From Klebsormidium nitens (lineage: Eukaryota; Streptophyta; Klebsormidiophyceae; Klebsormidiales; Klebsormidiaceae): 64,000 bases of DNA. The notes under the pieces were generated by a model. It did no database searches. It had not been told where the DNA came from and saw only the letters and a program-made list of their open reading frames with translations. Position numbers and translations under genes: made by a program. Position 1 is the first letter of the stretch. Every line of letters starts with the position of its first letter. Below, piece by piece: positions 36,001 to 47,545 of this stretch. The DNA lies in the NCBI GenBank assembly GCA_000708835.1, contig DF237004.1, positions 193,480 through 257,479 of the forward strand, in the 5' to 3' direction.

Positions 36001-37586
36001 GTTCGACCTTCAGCCCCGTTCGAATCCCTCATTATTTACCATTTTGCTCTTCTGAGATGCTGCTCATTCGTACCCGCAGTCTCTCTTCGCGCTCAATCAC
36101 GTCCTGGCGAGCCACGAGGCTTCCGGCGCCGTTCCGTCCTCCACGCTCAATGTCCTCTGCGCGCTGTGGTTCGCCCTTTCCGTTCCGCTCGTCTACCTGG
36201 GGGCGCAGTTTGGGTTCGGCTCCAGGATGGTCGAGTTCCCGGTCAAGGTCGCCGCAACGCCCCGGGAGCTCCCTCTCGCTTTCAGAGCCTGGTACCAGTA
36301 CCCGGTGATTCAGATGATGGTTGGCGGGGCGATCGTGTTCGGAGTGGTTGCGACGCAGGCGTCCGCCCTGTTCACAAAGCTCTGGCTGCAGCAGTGAGTG
36401 CGCAGGCTATTTGCATAAATCGTCACATTCTGGTGTGTTGGATAGGGACGACAGCCAGCAACGATGATTTGCGAGATGTTCAATTCAAAGCTTGCTTCCT
36501 CATCCAAATGTTACTGGTTGTCAAGCGACAAGCCAAATAACATTGCTGGAGTTTTCTGCCTTCACTTCTGGTGTCAAATAATGGCAAGGTTGTCAAGGCG
36601 AGTAAAGTAACATGCGATTGCAAAAGCCTATGTTCTCTGCTTACGTCACGGGACTTAATGTATTATTGCAGGTACGTCTACATGTATGGCTTCCTTCTTG
36701 CAACTTTTGGACTCATGGCGATCGTCAGTGCGGAGATGTCCATCATTGCAGTGTATTTCCTCCTCGGAGCACAGGACTACCGCTGGTAAGTCTTTTTTGA
36801 GTAAAGTTTGTTTCGCTGTGAGGAATGAGCCCAGACTGCTCACTGGACGACTCGGGAGTAGGACTGGCTCGTCGCACCTGTGCAGAGTCCGGTGACTCAA
36901 CGTCAAGACTTACTGTGTCAACACCAGGGTCGTCGAGGGAGCCTTTAGCCGTCCCCAGAGGTTCAGTCAGATTACAGGATTCTGATCTCTGAGAATCGAC
37001 TACATCAGCTACTTACCCCGCAAATCACTGAGTTCTTGCAAGACCAATTGTTTTCCGCTCTCACCCCGTCTCAGGTGGTGGACTTCGTTCCTGGTCCCTG
37101 CCTTCTCCGGCGTCTACATCTTCATTGCGATCTGCGCGTGGCTCCTCCCCGCCGCTGCGGCGAGCTCGCCCCTCTCGGTTACTCTGCTCCTGTCATATGC
37201 GGGGATGTTCTCGTTGGTAAGCGTGGATTCCTGAAAGCCGCTTGGTATCCACGCTGAGTCCACGCGTTGCCTCCCTCTTCCTTACCAGTCTTCTGCAATC
37301 ACTTGATGCTGTTTTGTACCTCTGTTTGAGAAAGTATAGGTACAGTTCTCGCATTCGGAGAGCCCAGTGACTCTGGCTATGGCATGAACAGTGATCTGGG
37401 AGCGAGGTTCGTGCCTGGTTATAATGGTCCTAATATATTCTTAGCCGTCCTCATCAATTGCCGACACCTTGCCACCATCACTATCAGTTTGCCTTGCAGG
37501 TGTGTGGCCTCGCGGCTGGTGCGATCGGATTCTACGCATCCTTTTCCTTCGTTTGGGCCATCTACTCTAGCGTAAAATCAGAGTAG
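33058..37586 (+). CDS. Transmembrane nine superfamily (TM9SF/EMP70) protein, complete
   Basis: TM9SF proteins are nine-pass Golgi/endosome membrane proteins involved in cargo sorting, adhesion and nutrient response. Ten exons: 33058-33259, 33585-33821, 34020-34156, 34490-34710, 35000-35273, 35625-35864, 36080-36393, 36672-36785, 37075-37216, 37500-37586. They give 655 residues with every phase matching. A signal peptide (SVLGLLFLSLLLGAC) is followed by the family start AFYLPGLHPTVFQPEDIIPM, then YDLYDMPFCQPP, FYVNNHITFYIDYH and VYFRPSAMDWASRWDAL, which form the lumenal domain. Nine hydrophobic segments follow from about residue 300, with VFRTATVFPGLFFA, YVYMYGFLLATF and DYRWWWTSF typical of the family. 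The C-terminus is VKSE, a K-x-D/E signal known to bind COPI and keep TM9SF proteins in the Golgi. It is tail to tail with MNS1. Which member (TM9SF2/4- or 1/3-type) is left open. Confidence 0.96.
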
Positions 37587-38407
37587 GAGCTGCTGCTCTC
37601 TGTATGCCGCGGGGAACAATACTTGCAGTATAAGAAGGAGCGTGTACTGAGTACGTGTGCTTTGGACGTTCTTCCCAACTTTTGCAACCGTATGATGGTT
37701 TGGGTCGCAGCCATCGGATGAGCCGAGTAAGCCTGTCGCTGTTCGGTTGAAAGATAAATAGCAAACAGGTGCATCACATTCGCAAGCGACTGCGTGTGCG
37801 CAATCGATTGTCATGTTATAAGCCATAGGTTACCTCCGACGCCCTGTCTAATGCCAGAAAGAATGGCTTAATGCAAAGAGATCACCAAAGTGATCAGCTT
37901 AGAGCCTGGAGATTTATGCCGCACTGTCCATGCATGGCTACATCCTCGACTTCAAAGCCATGCGGACATATGATGAACTTCGCATGATGCTGTCTTGTGG
38001 TATGATTCATGCAATGAGCACGGAATGGTCGCCCAGATTTGATCTGTCGAGAGCACATGGTGCTTAATCTTAAACGCGCAGCGGCCCTGTATACAGCTGA
38101 GGGCGGAAAGTTTAGCAATGTATAGCCTCTAGCCTGCAGGCGCAAACGGCCCCCTATGCTGGCAACTAACCTGTCTTGCCAACTAAGTACTGTATAACTT
38201 AGCTTCACCTTGATTGTACACACTGTTCACGATCCATCCACTTTCCATCGGACGCTTTCTCGAACACTCTCTCGCGTCTAAACGCATGTCCCACCCAGCT
38301 TTCTACCACCACTTCGCCTTTCCACGCGACTTGAACGCGCGGCCCTCTCGGCTCTTTCAGACGCGGTTCGGACGATTCGCCCAGCTTTTGAGCGATATTC
38401 GGACGCC
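37587..38407. other. Intergenic region between the 3' ends of TM9SF and MNS1
   Basis: It should hold two converging 3' UTRs. Only short, unconvincing frames occur on either strand. No gene is supported. Confidence 0.6.
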
Positions 38408-41400
38408 TCAGGACGCGCCGAGCCGCGTCCGCGCCTGGTGCAACCGCTGAACGTCCTCCTCGCTCTTGAGCGTGCCCTTTGGCAGAAAGTTCGCGAGCTT
38501 GGCCGCGTACTCTTCGAGCAGCCGCTGCCGCTCCGCCTCGATGATGTGCGCGCGCTCCTCCTCCGCGGCCGCCAGCCGGCGCTGTTCTTCCAGCTCGGCC
38601 TCGCGCTGCAGGGTTCAACAAGTTGGGTTAAGAATAGAATTAAGCAGGAACCTAGTGGCTGGGCTGAAGACAGGTTTAGGGGTCGGTTTGGAAGATGATC
38701 GGCGACTCGATCATGCGGGCGCTCTCCGCAGCGTTGTTCTTCCAGCTCGACCTCGCGCTGCGGGGCTCAACGAGCTGTGTCGAGAATCTGGTTAAGAAAA
38801 AACCAGTTCGTCGGACCAAGAATCAATATGGGGTCTGTTTGAAAGCATAAGCAGCGCTTCAATCAGATCTAAAGAATCAAAGCTCATCGCCTGGGGCCCC
38901 TCGCCTCCACCGAAGAACCCCTTCATTGATTGCGGCTGGAATTCCCTTTACCCGCCGGAACCTTCTCACCTCTCTTTCCTCCTCCGCTTTCTCTCCCGCC
39001 CTCATCCCCAAATCTAAGTTGCAGATTTGACGAAGCATCCCCAGCTTTGCGGGTTTCAGAAATGTGATTTCAGCTTCTAGGCTTCTTGGGTTCAAAGACA
39101 TCCGAAATCTTCTCACCTGTTTCTGGTAGATCTCCTCTTTGACCCGCCACAGCCGCTCCACCTCCCGCTTATGTTCTTCCAGCTTCAGCCGCTTGCGCGC
39201 CGCGTTCATCTGCTCGATCCGGTCGTCTTCCGCGAACTTGGCCAGCATCCGCCGCCGGAACGCCTCCTCCTCGGCCGCCTCGCGCGCGCGCGCCTCCTCC
39301 TTGAGCCGCGCCTGCATTGCGTTTGCGGCCGCCATCTCCGCGCGCTGCCGCTCACGCTGTAAACAGGAAAAGGTTTCCGATCAGCGAAATATAAAGCGAG
39401 GATCAGGGGCAAACTCCGTGCGCTGTCCCTCACGTCAGGACAAGAGGAGCTTTTCGACTGGCGCGACGACAATTCAATCACGACTCGACCACGCTGCAAG
39501 ATTCAAGCCGTCTCTAAATGGCGGCCAAGGCCGTCATTTTCTACCACTGCTGCTTGCGTTACAGGAAGTAACAGTGCTTCGAGCGAAAGGGAAATCCTTC
39601 ATCAGCATACTTCACTGCAGTCGCACTTTCCGCGGGGCGCGTTTGCACCTGCCTTCTCCTCGTGCTGCCCCTTTCACTGGAAACGATATTAAGAGTCAAA
39701 ATTCCGCTCCCTTCAAAGAACATAAGACTTTCCGCGCGCGCCTTTTCAAACACTGAACCGATCTGGAGACGGGCACCCCCGCGGGCTGCCGCATACGCTT
39801 CGAAAGACAAACATTCACTGACCTTTTCGGAGGCCGAAACCATTGACGCCCCTAAGCTCGAAAGAGACAGGAGGCGCAGAAGCAGCGAGTAAAAGCCGGC
39901 TTGTACGCCACAGAGCTGACTAGTCTTTCGAAAATGAAGCGTCTACTAGGAGCGCATTCTGTGTACTTTTATTGTGCAATGTGAAAATGATCGATCCAGC
40001 CTATCATAGCTAGATTCACCTTTTGGCGCAGCGCCTCCGCTTCCCGCAAGTACCGGTCCTCCGCCTCTTGGAAGTGCAGCTCGTTGATGAGCGCCTCCAG
40101 CTCCTCGCGCCGCGCCTCCTCCGCCTGCCGCTCCCTGGCCAGCTGCGCGTGCACCCTGCGGTGCAGCAAACCGGGTTGGGTTAACTCGTAACCTGGTAGA
40201 ACGAGAAAGGCGAGTGCACCCTAAGGGGATGAGGTTGAGCGTTTCCAATCTGCAAAAGAAGGTGCTTCGTCAAGAACGCATGCACGCTGCGGTATAGCCG
40301 ACGGAAATTGTGCAGCAGACCGAAATTAAGGCGAGAATTTATACACCTACGCCGAAAGCTGTTCAGAGAGTCGTGGGTTAAAGTTTCTGCACCCCCTGCG
40401 TTCTGCCCAACGGGCCCCGGCCGACTTGGGAACAAGTCTCTTGATGGGTCGTTGGGCGAAAGGATTGGGGCAATGCGCAAAAACACGCTCTCTCACCGTA
40501 GCAAGGTCCTTCCGTGGGCTCATCCCTTCTGCTTACTCAGCAACAGAACAGCACAACTTGAAAAGCAATTGCTACATTGCCAGGTTGCAAGAAAGTCAGA
40601 TACTAGAAAACGCGAGCTCTCCGCACCTCCCTTGGTCGTCCGCCTTCTTCTTCTCCAGCTGCCGCCGTTCCTCCTCGCGCCGCTCCTTCTCCGCAGCGTA
40701 CTCGGCGATCCGCTCCTCTTCCGCGCGGATCGCATCCTCCTGCCACCAGAACCGGAACGATTGAGTGCAGTTACGGAGTAGACGCGCCAAGTCCGACTCT
40801 AATGGATCACCCTGATCGATCATGAAGAGACCAGTTTCGTCAGTCCTTGGCAACTCTTTGATGTCAATACTTGAAACATCAATTGTTGGGTCTCTCTTTT
40901 CATTGCAACGTTGAATCTGCTTCCTACGGCGTCTATCAATCCTGCCAGAGCTGCATCGGACGTCATCTGTCGTCAGGTCCGCAGACACACGGGCTGTCGC
41001 TGACGTCAGCCTCACCTGGGCTTGCCGCAGGGCCTCCCGTTCTCGGAGGTACTGCTCGATGTACCGCTGCGTCGCCACTTGTGAGTGCCTGCAGCAAAAA
41101 AGCTTTTAATCAGCGCATGGTTAAAAAGTACGAAGAAGTGAGCATGAAACTGGGCTGAAACTCGCCTGAAAGAGCCTGACGAGAGAGGGCTTCCACTCGT
41201 ACCTCGTCCCCGGGTTTTAAAAGCTGCGCACGTTGCTTTCGACGAAGCATCAAATCCATGAGGCGAGTCCGACTATGAAGCAGGGCCCATCCTCGGAAGA
41301 ACTCTGCTTCTTCCTGATGAAAAGTTCTGTCATCTGAAAGGAAACCTGACATCGTTAGCTCAAGCACAGTCTTCATCTTGAGAGAAGAAAAGCCACAAAC

Positions 41401-44400
41401 GTGAAAACGCTTCGATTGGCGCGGCGGCTCACTTGCGCCGCTCCCGCTCCTTCCGGTCCTCCTCGTCGATCTGCGCGACAATCGCATCCACGTGCGCGCG
41501 CTCTCGCGCGGCCTCAGCCGCGGCCGCCTCCTGCGCGGCCTGCCGCTCCGCCACCTGCGCTTCCAGCATCCGACGCGCCGTCACCTGCAAAGCGAAGGGG
41601 GTTTAAAGGGTTTTAGGACTTGGGGTTTCATGGTCTCCAAGGAGGGGCTTCAAAGTGGGCGTCCGAATTCAAAGCTCCGGAAACACGCACTCCGTGCATC
41701 TGAGTCTTTTTTAACGGACCAGGTTGCAATATTGGCGAATTTGGGCCCTCACCACCGTAGATGGCCTTGGGATGTCCATGCATGGCCTACGCCCACTTTG
41801 TGGGCTTCAACTGCTTTGAGGTCTTAAGAGTTTCACAGAACGGGTTTGCAGGTTAGTAGGTGTTTGAAGAGGTATTAGGGGTCTGAGGTTTGAGGGGTAT
41901 GAATGACGGGACTTCAGTGTCAAGCTTTACCTACGGCAACAATCTCGCCGTCTGCGTTCTTTCGGACCCGTGATGATCATTCTTGTTTGCTAGACTCCTG
42001 AGCCAGAAAATTTCCATTCACCAAGCGGAAGGCGCCCCAAAGTGTCGTCCTTTCGCTCGACTTTCCTACAGTCTCGTTTTAACCCTTTTGACCAAAAGGT
42101 GCGAGGTCGCGCATCCTAGAGATTCTCGCTTCGTTGATGTCCGTTCTGGCACAGCCCTTGCTTACTTTCTATATCTTAAATCAGAGTCTTCGGAGTCCAC
42201 GCTTCAATTGGCAAAAAAACTAAGAATAGGATACTCACCAACGGTTTGACCCGTCCCAAACCGTGCACACCCTTAACCTCGAGATAACCCTTCTGAACCT
42301 TCTCATTTCAACCCCACCCGTCTCAGCCAGAAACGTATAGAACATGGCCCTTGCAACAAATAGAGCTTCGTTTGACCACCTGGCGAATGGAACCGATAAT
42401 CTTCTCGACTGATGTCTGAATCAGATCCGAGTCCCCAGGCGAAAGTTGCTGGAAAGTTGGAAAACCCTGTCAAAAACGCTGTGGACTTGGCACAAACAAA
42501 AGATGCCCGCGGATACGTAAAGCAATGCCGTGGCAACTCCTAGCCCTGCCAAATCCAGGAAAACTTTCAGAAAGTTGCCGCAAAACTCCTCTTGGTTCTA
42601 CTTGCAGATTGGTTGAACGAAGCTGTTAAATGATCATTATCTGCCGTTATCCCGCCATACCTGGTTTGCCATCTTTCGCTGCTGGTCCTCTTGGTGCGCC
42701 CTCTCCGCCTTCCGCCGCTCCCCTTCTAGGATCGCGGCATATGCCGCGTGGTACGCAGCCTCCTGGGCCGCCGCTTCCTTCCGCTCCTCCAGCTGCACAC
42801 GTAGGATGACGTCACTCGTCACGAGAAGTGACGACAAAGAATTGCGACAGACGACGTCTCCATCCCAACGGAGACAACTGGGGAGCCTGGCGGTGGATCC
42901 ACCCAAGAATTCAATAAGAATGGAAGCCCGTTACGTTCGACTAACTTTGCAGGGGACCCTTACTCGAGAGTGCTCCGATGCCTCCCATGAGAAAACCCGC
43001 AGAGGTAGCAAGCGGCTTTGCAAACAGCGCAGCATTTCTTGGCAGCTCGCGCAGCTCCTTACGCTCGCCCCAAATCCACTAATTTCTGAATGTTGAACCG
43101 ATTAATCCTATACCTCCTGAGATCGGATCAGCAGAAAGTTCAAAGCTCTTACCCTAGCTCATCTGCAGTGCGCGCTCGCAGTTCTGTGTTGCCGCATGCG
43201 GCTTCTCCCGCTCTTGGAGGGGATTTTACCTTCACCCGAAAACCTGAACCCTAGAATCCTACCCTGATGCAACCGGAAAGGCTGAAGCTTTAAATCCCTG
43301 AAGTTGCGAGCCCACCTGCAGTGCACGCTCGCGTATCTCGCGGGTCGTCGCTCCCGTTGTTTCCCATTCTTCACGATGTTTGGACAGCCAACCCACGAAA
43401 TTCCGGAAATCAGAGACTTGAGTTCTAGACTTCAGGGCCCACCTGCAGTGCGCCGCGCGCAGCTTCTCCGCAGCCCCTCGCGCTGGCCGCAGTCCGTCAG
43501 AATCCTGACACTCTCCATCTCCTAAAACATGAAAAGGTCAAAGCTTCAGGATCCTAGCTCACCTGGAGTGCACGCTTCCAATCCAGCGTGGCTGCGCGCA
43601 GCTTCTCCTGCAGCTCCCGCAGCTCCTCGCTCTTGCCCTGAAGACCCTGTCCATCGAAAGTCAAGAGTCTGAAACGACACAAAATTCGAGGCTTACCTGA
43701 AGTGCACGCTCCCGATTCAGCGTGGCTGCGCGCAGCTTCTCCTGCAGCTCCCGCAGCTCCTCACTTTGCTCCAGCAGCCGCTGCCGGATCAGCAGCTCGC
43801 GCTCCTTCTCGCGCCGCTGCTCCTCCAGCGTGCGCGTGATGGCCTCCTCGTCCGCCGCAGCCTAGCAAGGTTGAGGCACAGGTTCGAAAGCGGTTAAAAA
43901 CGGGTGAGGGGCAGCTTTTGCCCCAAGATTGGCAAGGGCTTGGGCGGGTTAAGCGTGGGGTTAGGCGTAGGTTTCTCGACGCTTAGAGGTGAGTTAACCG
44001 CGGTGTAATGAAAATGCACAAAATGTTTCCTTGCGGCTGCTGCTCCTCCAGCGCGCGTGATGGCCTCTTCGTCTGCAGCGGCCTAGCCAGAGACCAGTGA
44101 GGGTGATATGGAGAAGAAGAGGGTTTGGAAGAGGGTTTGGAAGAGAGGGTTTTGGCGAGAATGATCGGCTTGAGCCTTGAGAATAGAATGCGCACCAGTC
44201 CTCTTCTGAGCCGCTGCTCCCTCAAGCGAGCGCGTAGTCGCCTCCTCGTCCTCCGCAACCTGGCCAAGCTTGGCAATGACTAGGGCGGGTTAAGCAAGAA
44301 ATAGGAGTTGGTTTCGTCGAGGAGCTTTTGCTGAAGGGCGCAGAAATGTAATGGCTTCTCTTCGCATGCCGCTGCTCGTCCAGAATGCTCCTCCAGAGTG

Positions 44401-46037
44401 CCATCGCCTCCATGCCTGCTGTAGCTCGGCCAAGCCAGGAACAATTGTGAGAGCGCATGAGCGGATGGGCGGAGGAAGCAAGGTCCTGAAGATTGCAATC
44501 TGCATGGCTTTCGGCACTGTCTAAGACATGAACACTGATTCCCAGACTTAGACTTGGAGTTCTGGTGGGAAAAGACGCTGCTGGCGATTAGGGCTGTGCT
44601 CATCACTCTTCTACTCGTCTGATTCCAGCTCACCTTAGCTGCCAACTCCCGAGCCCGAATCGCCGCCTCCATGGCTTCAATCTTCCTCGCCTCCACCGAT
44701 CGCTCCCGTGCCTACATCACAAGCACCGTTGTCACGAGTGCTTCTTCCCATCTTATGGAGACAAAGGACTGATGGTCATTCTGCCGACAAGCAAGTGCCA
44801 CCCGAGTATTCTTCACAAAATCGCACCAAAGACTCATGCCACTAATTACTACTCCGACCCCGATCTAATCAAGATCAAGTCGTCCCTCACGTTCAAACAG
44901 ATTCCTGCTGTCCTGAGCCAACCCTGGTCCTTGGCTGATCGCCTCCCCTTTGAATCACCAAAGAGACACAATATGCTTCTAAAATAGAGAAGGCTCCCCC
45001 AAGGCTGGGCCATAATCGGTCATGATGCAAGGTACTCTCGAGTGGTTTGGTGCTAACCCCGCAAATCATCCTAGCAAATAGGTGGTTAGCGCTGACCCAC
45101 CTCTCGGTCCCGCCGCACATCGTCCACTTTGCCCAGCCTCGTGTTGTTGCCCTTCTCGGCCTTGTCGGTCTTCAAATAACTGCAGTCAGATAAGAGAACT
45201 GACCTCAATATCAAAACCTACACGTCTTCTTACAAAAGCCTTCAACCCAACCTCTCATGACCAAACCTCGCATGCCAGAGCACGACTGGGCTCCTTTGTC
45301 CCAAAAACAAAAAGAAGAGGGGAAAACAAAGGAATCGGGAGGATCCATGGATAAGGAAGCCCAGCTCAGACTGCTGTAATCCAGCGGCTGAATGGAGGCC
45401 TCCCAAGGCTTCTACACTTCAAGCAAAAAGCCCTGTGTTGATGGCATGCAACCAAAGGAGCTTGGCTAAGACCAGCGGACGCTTGCCTGAGAATCTCCTC
45501 GTTCTTCCATTCTGCCTCCCGCCGCCTTTCCAAGTCCCGAGCTGCAAAAGCAACACCACACGGTTCACTACTGGGTGGGCACAAGAATCTTCGGTATTGG
45601 CGTGCCACTCCTTTGCCTAGCCCCCTCCTCCGGCTGTCTCTTGAGCTGACTCCGACAGCTTCCGCTTATGCTCTCCGCCTATGTGAGGAGTACCGCTGCC
45701 TATGAAGGGTTGCTTATGGGTATACCGCCTCTTCCCTTTGAGCACTGCAAACATAGGCTATGCCTTGCCTGTTCACTTCAAATGCTATCATAGCATGACG
45801 TCTCACCCCGTCTAACCAGATAGGAACAACCTTATTGAAAAGCAGGCTGCATCCTTGTCATTTGAGGGCAACTGTGACTTGTAAGAGTTCCAACGTAGCC
45901 AGAGGCACCCACAAAACACCTGCATCAAAAGCAAACTAAAGCGTTCCATCACCATCGCCCATAGATTGAGGCATTTTCGACCGCTTTAATCGAAAGCATT
46001 GCTCACCTCGCACGGCGCTGCTCCGGGAGGCCTGCAT
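38408..46037 (-). CDS. MNS1: Meiosis-specific nuclear structural protein 1-like, ciliary TPH-domain coiled coil
   Basis: MNS1 is a filamentous protein inside doublet microtubules of motile cilia, so its presence implies flagellate cells in the life cycle. Exons on the minus strand: 46037-46007, 45541-45487, 45179-45101, 44711-44634, 43861-43697, 42792-42661, 41584-41433, 41088-41016, 40739-40627, 40155-40020, 39356-39117, 38605-38408. Phases agree and give 483 residues, close to the human length of about 495. Almost the whole protein is charged coiled coil of the trichohyalin-plectin-homology type. Diagnostic pieces: EELRELQEKLRAATLNRERA, AHVDAIVAQIDEEDRKERE, MLAKFAEDDRIEQMNAARKR and the ending EEYAAKLANFLPKGTL. 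The start is ATG at 46037, ten codons before the first intron. The second intron uses a GC donor (AG|GCAAGC at 45487), supported by phase. A duplicate of the 3' part of exon 5 at 43637-43563 would add 25 in-frame residues if spliced in. CFAP53-type TPH proteins are the alternative, but the C-terminal LPKG motif favours MNS1. Confidence 0.92.
38699..38772 (-). repeat. Decayed copy of the start of the last MNS1 exon with its acceptor
   Basis: About 95-150 bp upstream (in gene sense) of the last exon, a second CGCAG acceptor is followed by CGCGAGGTCGAGCTGGAAGA, nearly identical to the functional exon start CGCGAGGCCGAGCTGGAAGA. The copy diverges after about 35 nt. It is in intron sequence, and the functional acceptor lies at 38606-38611. 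Confidence 0.8.
40145..40300 (-). repeat. Short repeats of the exon 40155-40020 acceptor region in the adjoining intron
   Basis: On the plus strand GCGTGCACCCTGCGG at the exon edge (about 40146) recurs as GCGAGTGCACCCT near 40211 and GCATGCACGCTGCGG near 40277, a spacing of about 66 bp. The copies are short and diverged, so the call is tentative. Confidence 0.45.
43020..43637 (-). repeat. Tandem array copying the 3' end of MNS1 exon 5 and its donor; includes a complete 75-nt duplicate exon
   Basis: Downstream of exon 43861-43697 in gene sense, copies of its end (…CGTGCACTGCAG|GT type) finish at about 43563, 43443, 43316 and 43163, with a trace at about 43030-43075. Spacing is about 120-155 bp. 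The first copy, 43637-43563, is flanked by TTCAG and GTGAGC, is 75 nt long, phase 0 on both sides, and encodes SEELRELQEKLRAATL again. The next two keep GTGGGC donors and the fourth has lost the GT (ATGAGC). The intron between the functional exon and the first copy would be only 59 nt. Confidence 0.88.
44040..44420 (-). repeat. Tandem copies of the 5' edge of MNS1 exon 5 with acceptors
   Basis: Upstream in gene sense of exon 43861-43697, exon-start copies begin at about 44082 (TAG acceptor, encodes AAADEEAITR then shifts frame after a 2-nt loss), 44259 (CAG acceptor, encodes AEDEEATTRSLE) and 44415 (CAG acceptor, strongly diverged). Spacing is 221, 177 and 156 bp. With the 3'-side array, this one exon is bracketed by copies of both its edges. 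Confidence 0.82.
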
Positions 46038-47545
46038 TGGACGAACAGGAATCAGCGTTTACTTTTCTTTTCTTCTCCCAATGTTTCTTTCAGCACCCGT
46101 ACGCTCTATGGATGTTCCCCAGTCAGTTGCGATGCAGCATTGTGAACGGAACTCACAGCATTGCTGGCCTGCGGTCCATAAAAGTAGGACCTGTGTTCCA
46201 GCTCTCTGCGCCTCCAAACAAACACCCAAGGTGGGAAAACCTTTATTTTCAGCACTCCAACCCGCCTGTCAGGCTTTCCATTGATTGTAAACCGCCCACA
46301 TTTGACGAGGCGGAACTTTGGGCGCTGGATTGGTGGTCAGACTCACCATGGCAAATCTGCAGCTCTTTGCTAGGCCCCTAAAGGACTTTCTCGCCTCGTC
46401 GTCCAATCAGTCCCTCTGCTGCAAGGTTGTCAAGTGCCCACATTAGGGTTGTTACTCAAAAAGCACTTCATTGGCTCTCTTAAATTCTTTATGATGCGAG
46501 ACTCTTGTATAAAAGTCAGATTGTGCTGCACCAAATCAAGGTTTCCTTTGCAGCATTCTGTATGGACCTGAGATAGGGGCAGCTTCCAAGTCACCCACTG
46601 AAATGCTTACGACGTCCCAACCTTCCTGTAATGCTCAGCACTCTCAGCACTTTCAGCAATTCAGCATTGCCTTCTGAAAAGAACGCTGAAAAGAGAAGCA
46701 GGCCTTAGTGCTATCATTGAAGCCGCTCTCTCAGATGGCTTGAACGCCCTTGCAATTGAGGGTGCACTTTACCTGCACGAGCGTTCCCTTCAAATGAAGA
46801 CATTAAGGTCCGCCCCTTTCATCAATGAGCCACGTCCGAGCGATTGAATGGATCAAACTCCTAACTCAAGCGCCATATCTGCCAATCCAACAGGTTTCTC
46901 CTGAGTTTTGACACAGCGACCCCCCGGGAGCAGGTTTTGAACCTGGCTGATCAAACGTTTTGCCTGATCCAGTGCAATGACCAATGCAAGCGTCTAGCGG
47001 CCCAGAATGGCAGCGCTCCCAGAGATCAGCCGACCCGTCTTTTTCTTTTTGCCACCTTTTTCCCGTAGCGCGCATGGAACCTTTGCCTGGAGGCTTGAGC
47101 AATTCAGCTGCTGAATTGAAATGCACTGCAGGATAAACAGTGTCTATGTTTTGTGTCTCCCGTCACGGTGAAAGTACAACTTTGCAAGTCGACGCACGGT
47201 ACCGTACACAGGTGCACACCAGATGAGAAGCGCGCGCAAGTGTCATATCGACGGTTCAGAGCTCACCCATTCAAATCTGACGGAGCAGGATGATGGGAGA
47301 ATCCCGGTACCAGGGCCAGGGTCACTTCTCGTCACTTCATGCATGGAGGCCATGGCTGCTTCAGCTGGCTCCTGTCCAGTCCAAGACTTTTATGGGCACA
47401 ATATGGATCAGAGGCGCGCCTCTCAATGAAACTTCAAGAGCTTCCTCTGCCAGCCATACTTCAACCTGAAATCTAAAAAGTTGCCTCATGATGATCATCT
47501 ATATATGCAGATCAGGAGCTCTTTCCATGCGCGAGCTATGAAAAC
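46038..47545. other. Divergent intergenic region between MNS1 and the amylase gene
   Basis: The two genes are head to head, so both promoters should lie here. The longest frame (46037-46381 +) has no ATG start at its beginning and no recognisable content. I see no gene. Confidence 0.55.

Noticed and set aside
46037-46381. 114-codon plus-strand frame between MNS1 and the amylase
   Set aside because: No ATG at its start, no domain, and it overlaps the shared upstream region of two divergent genes.
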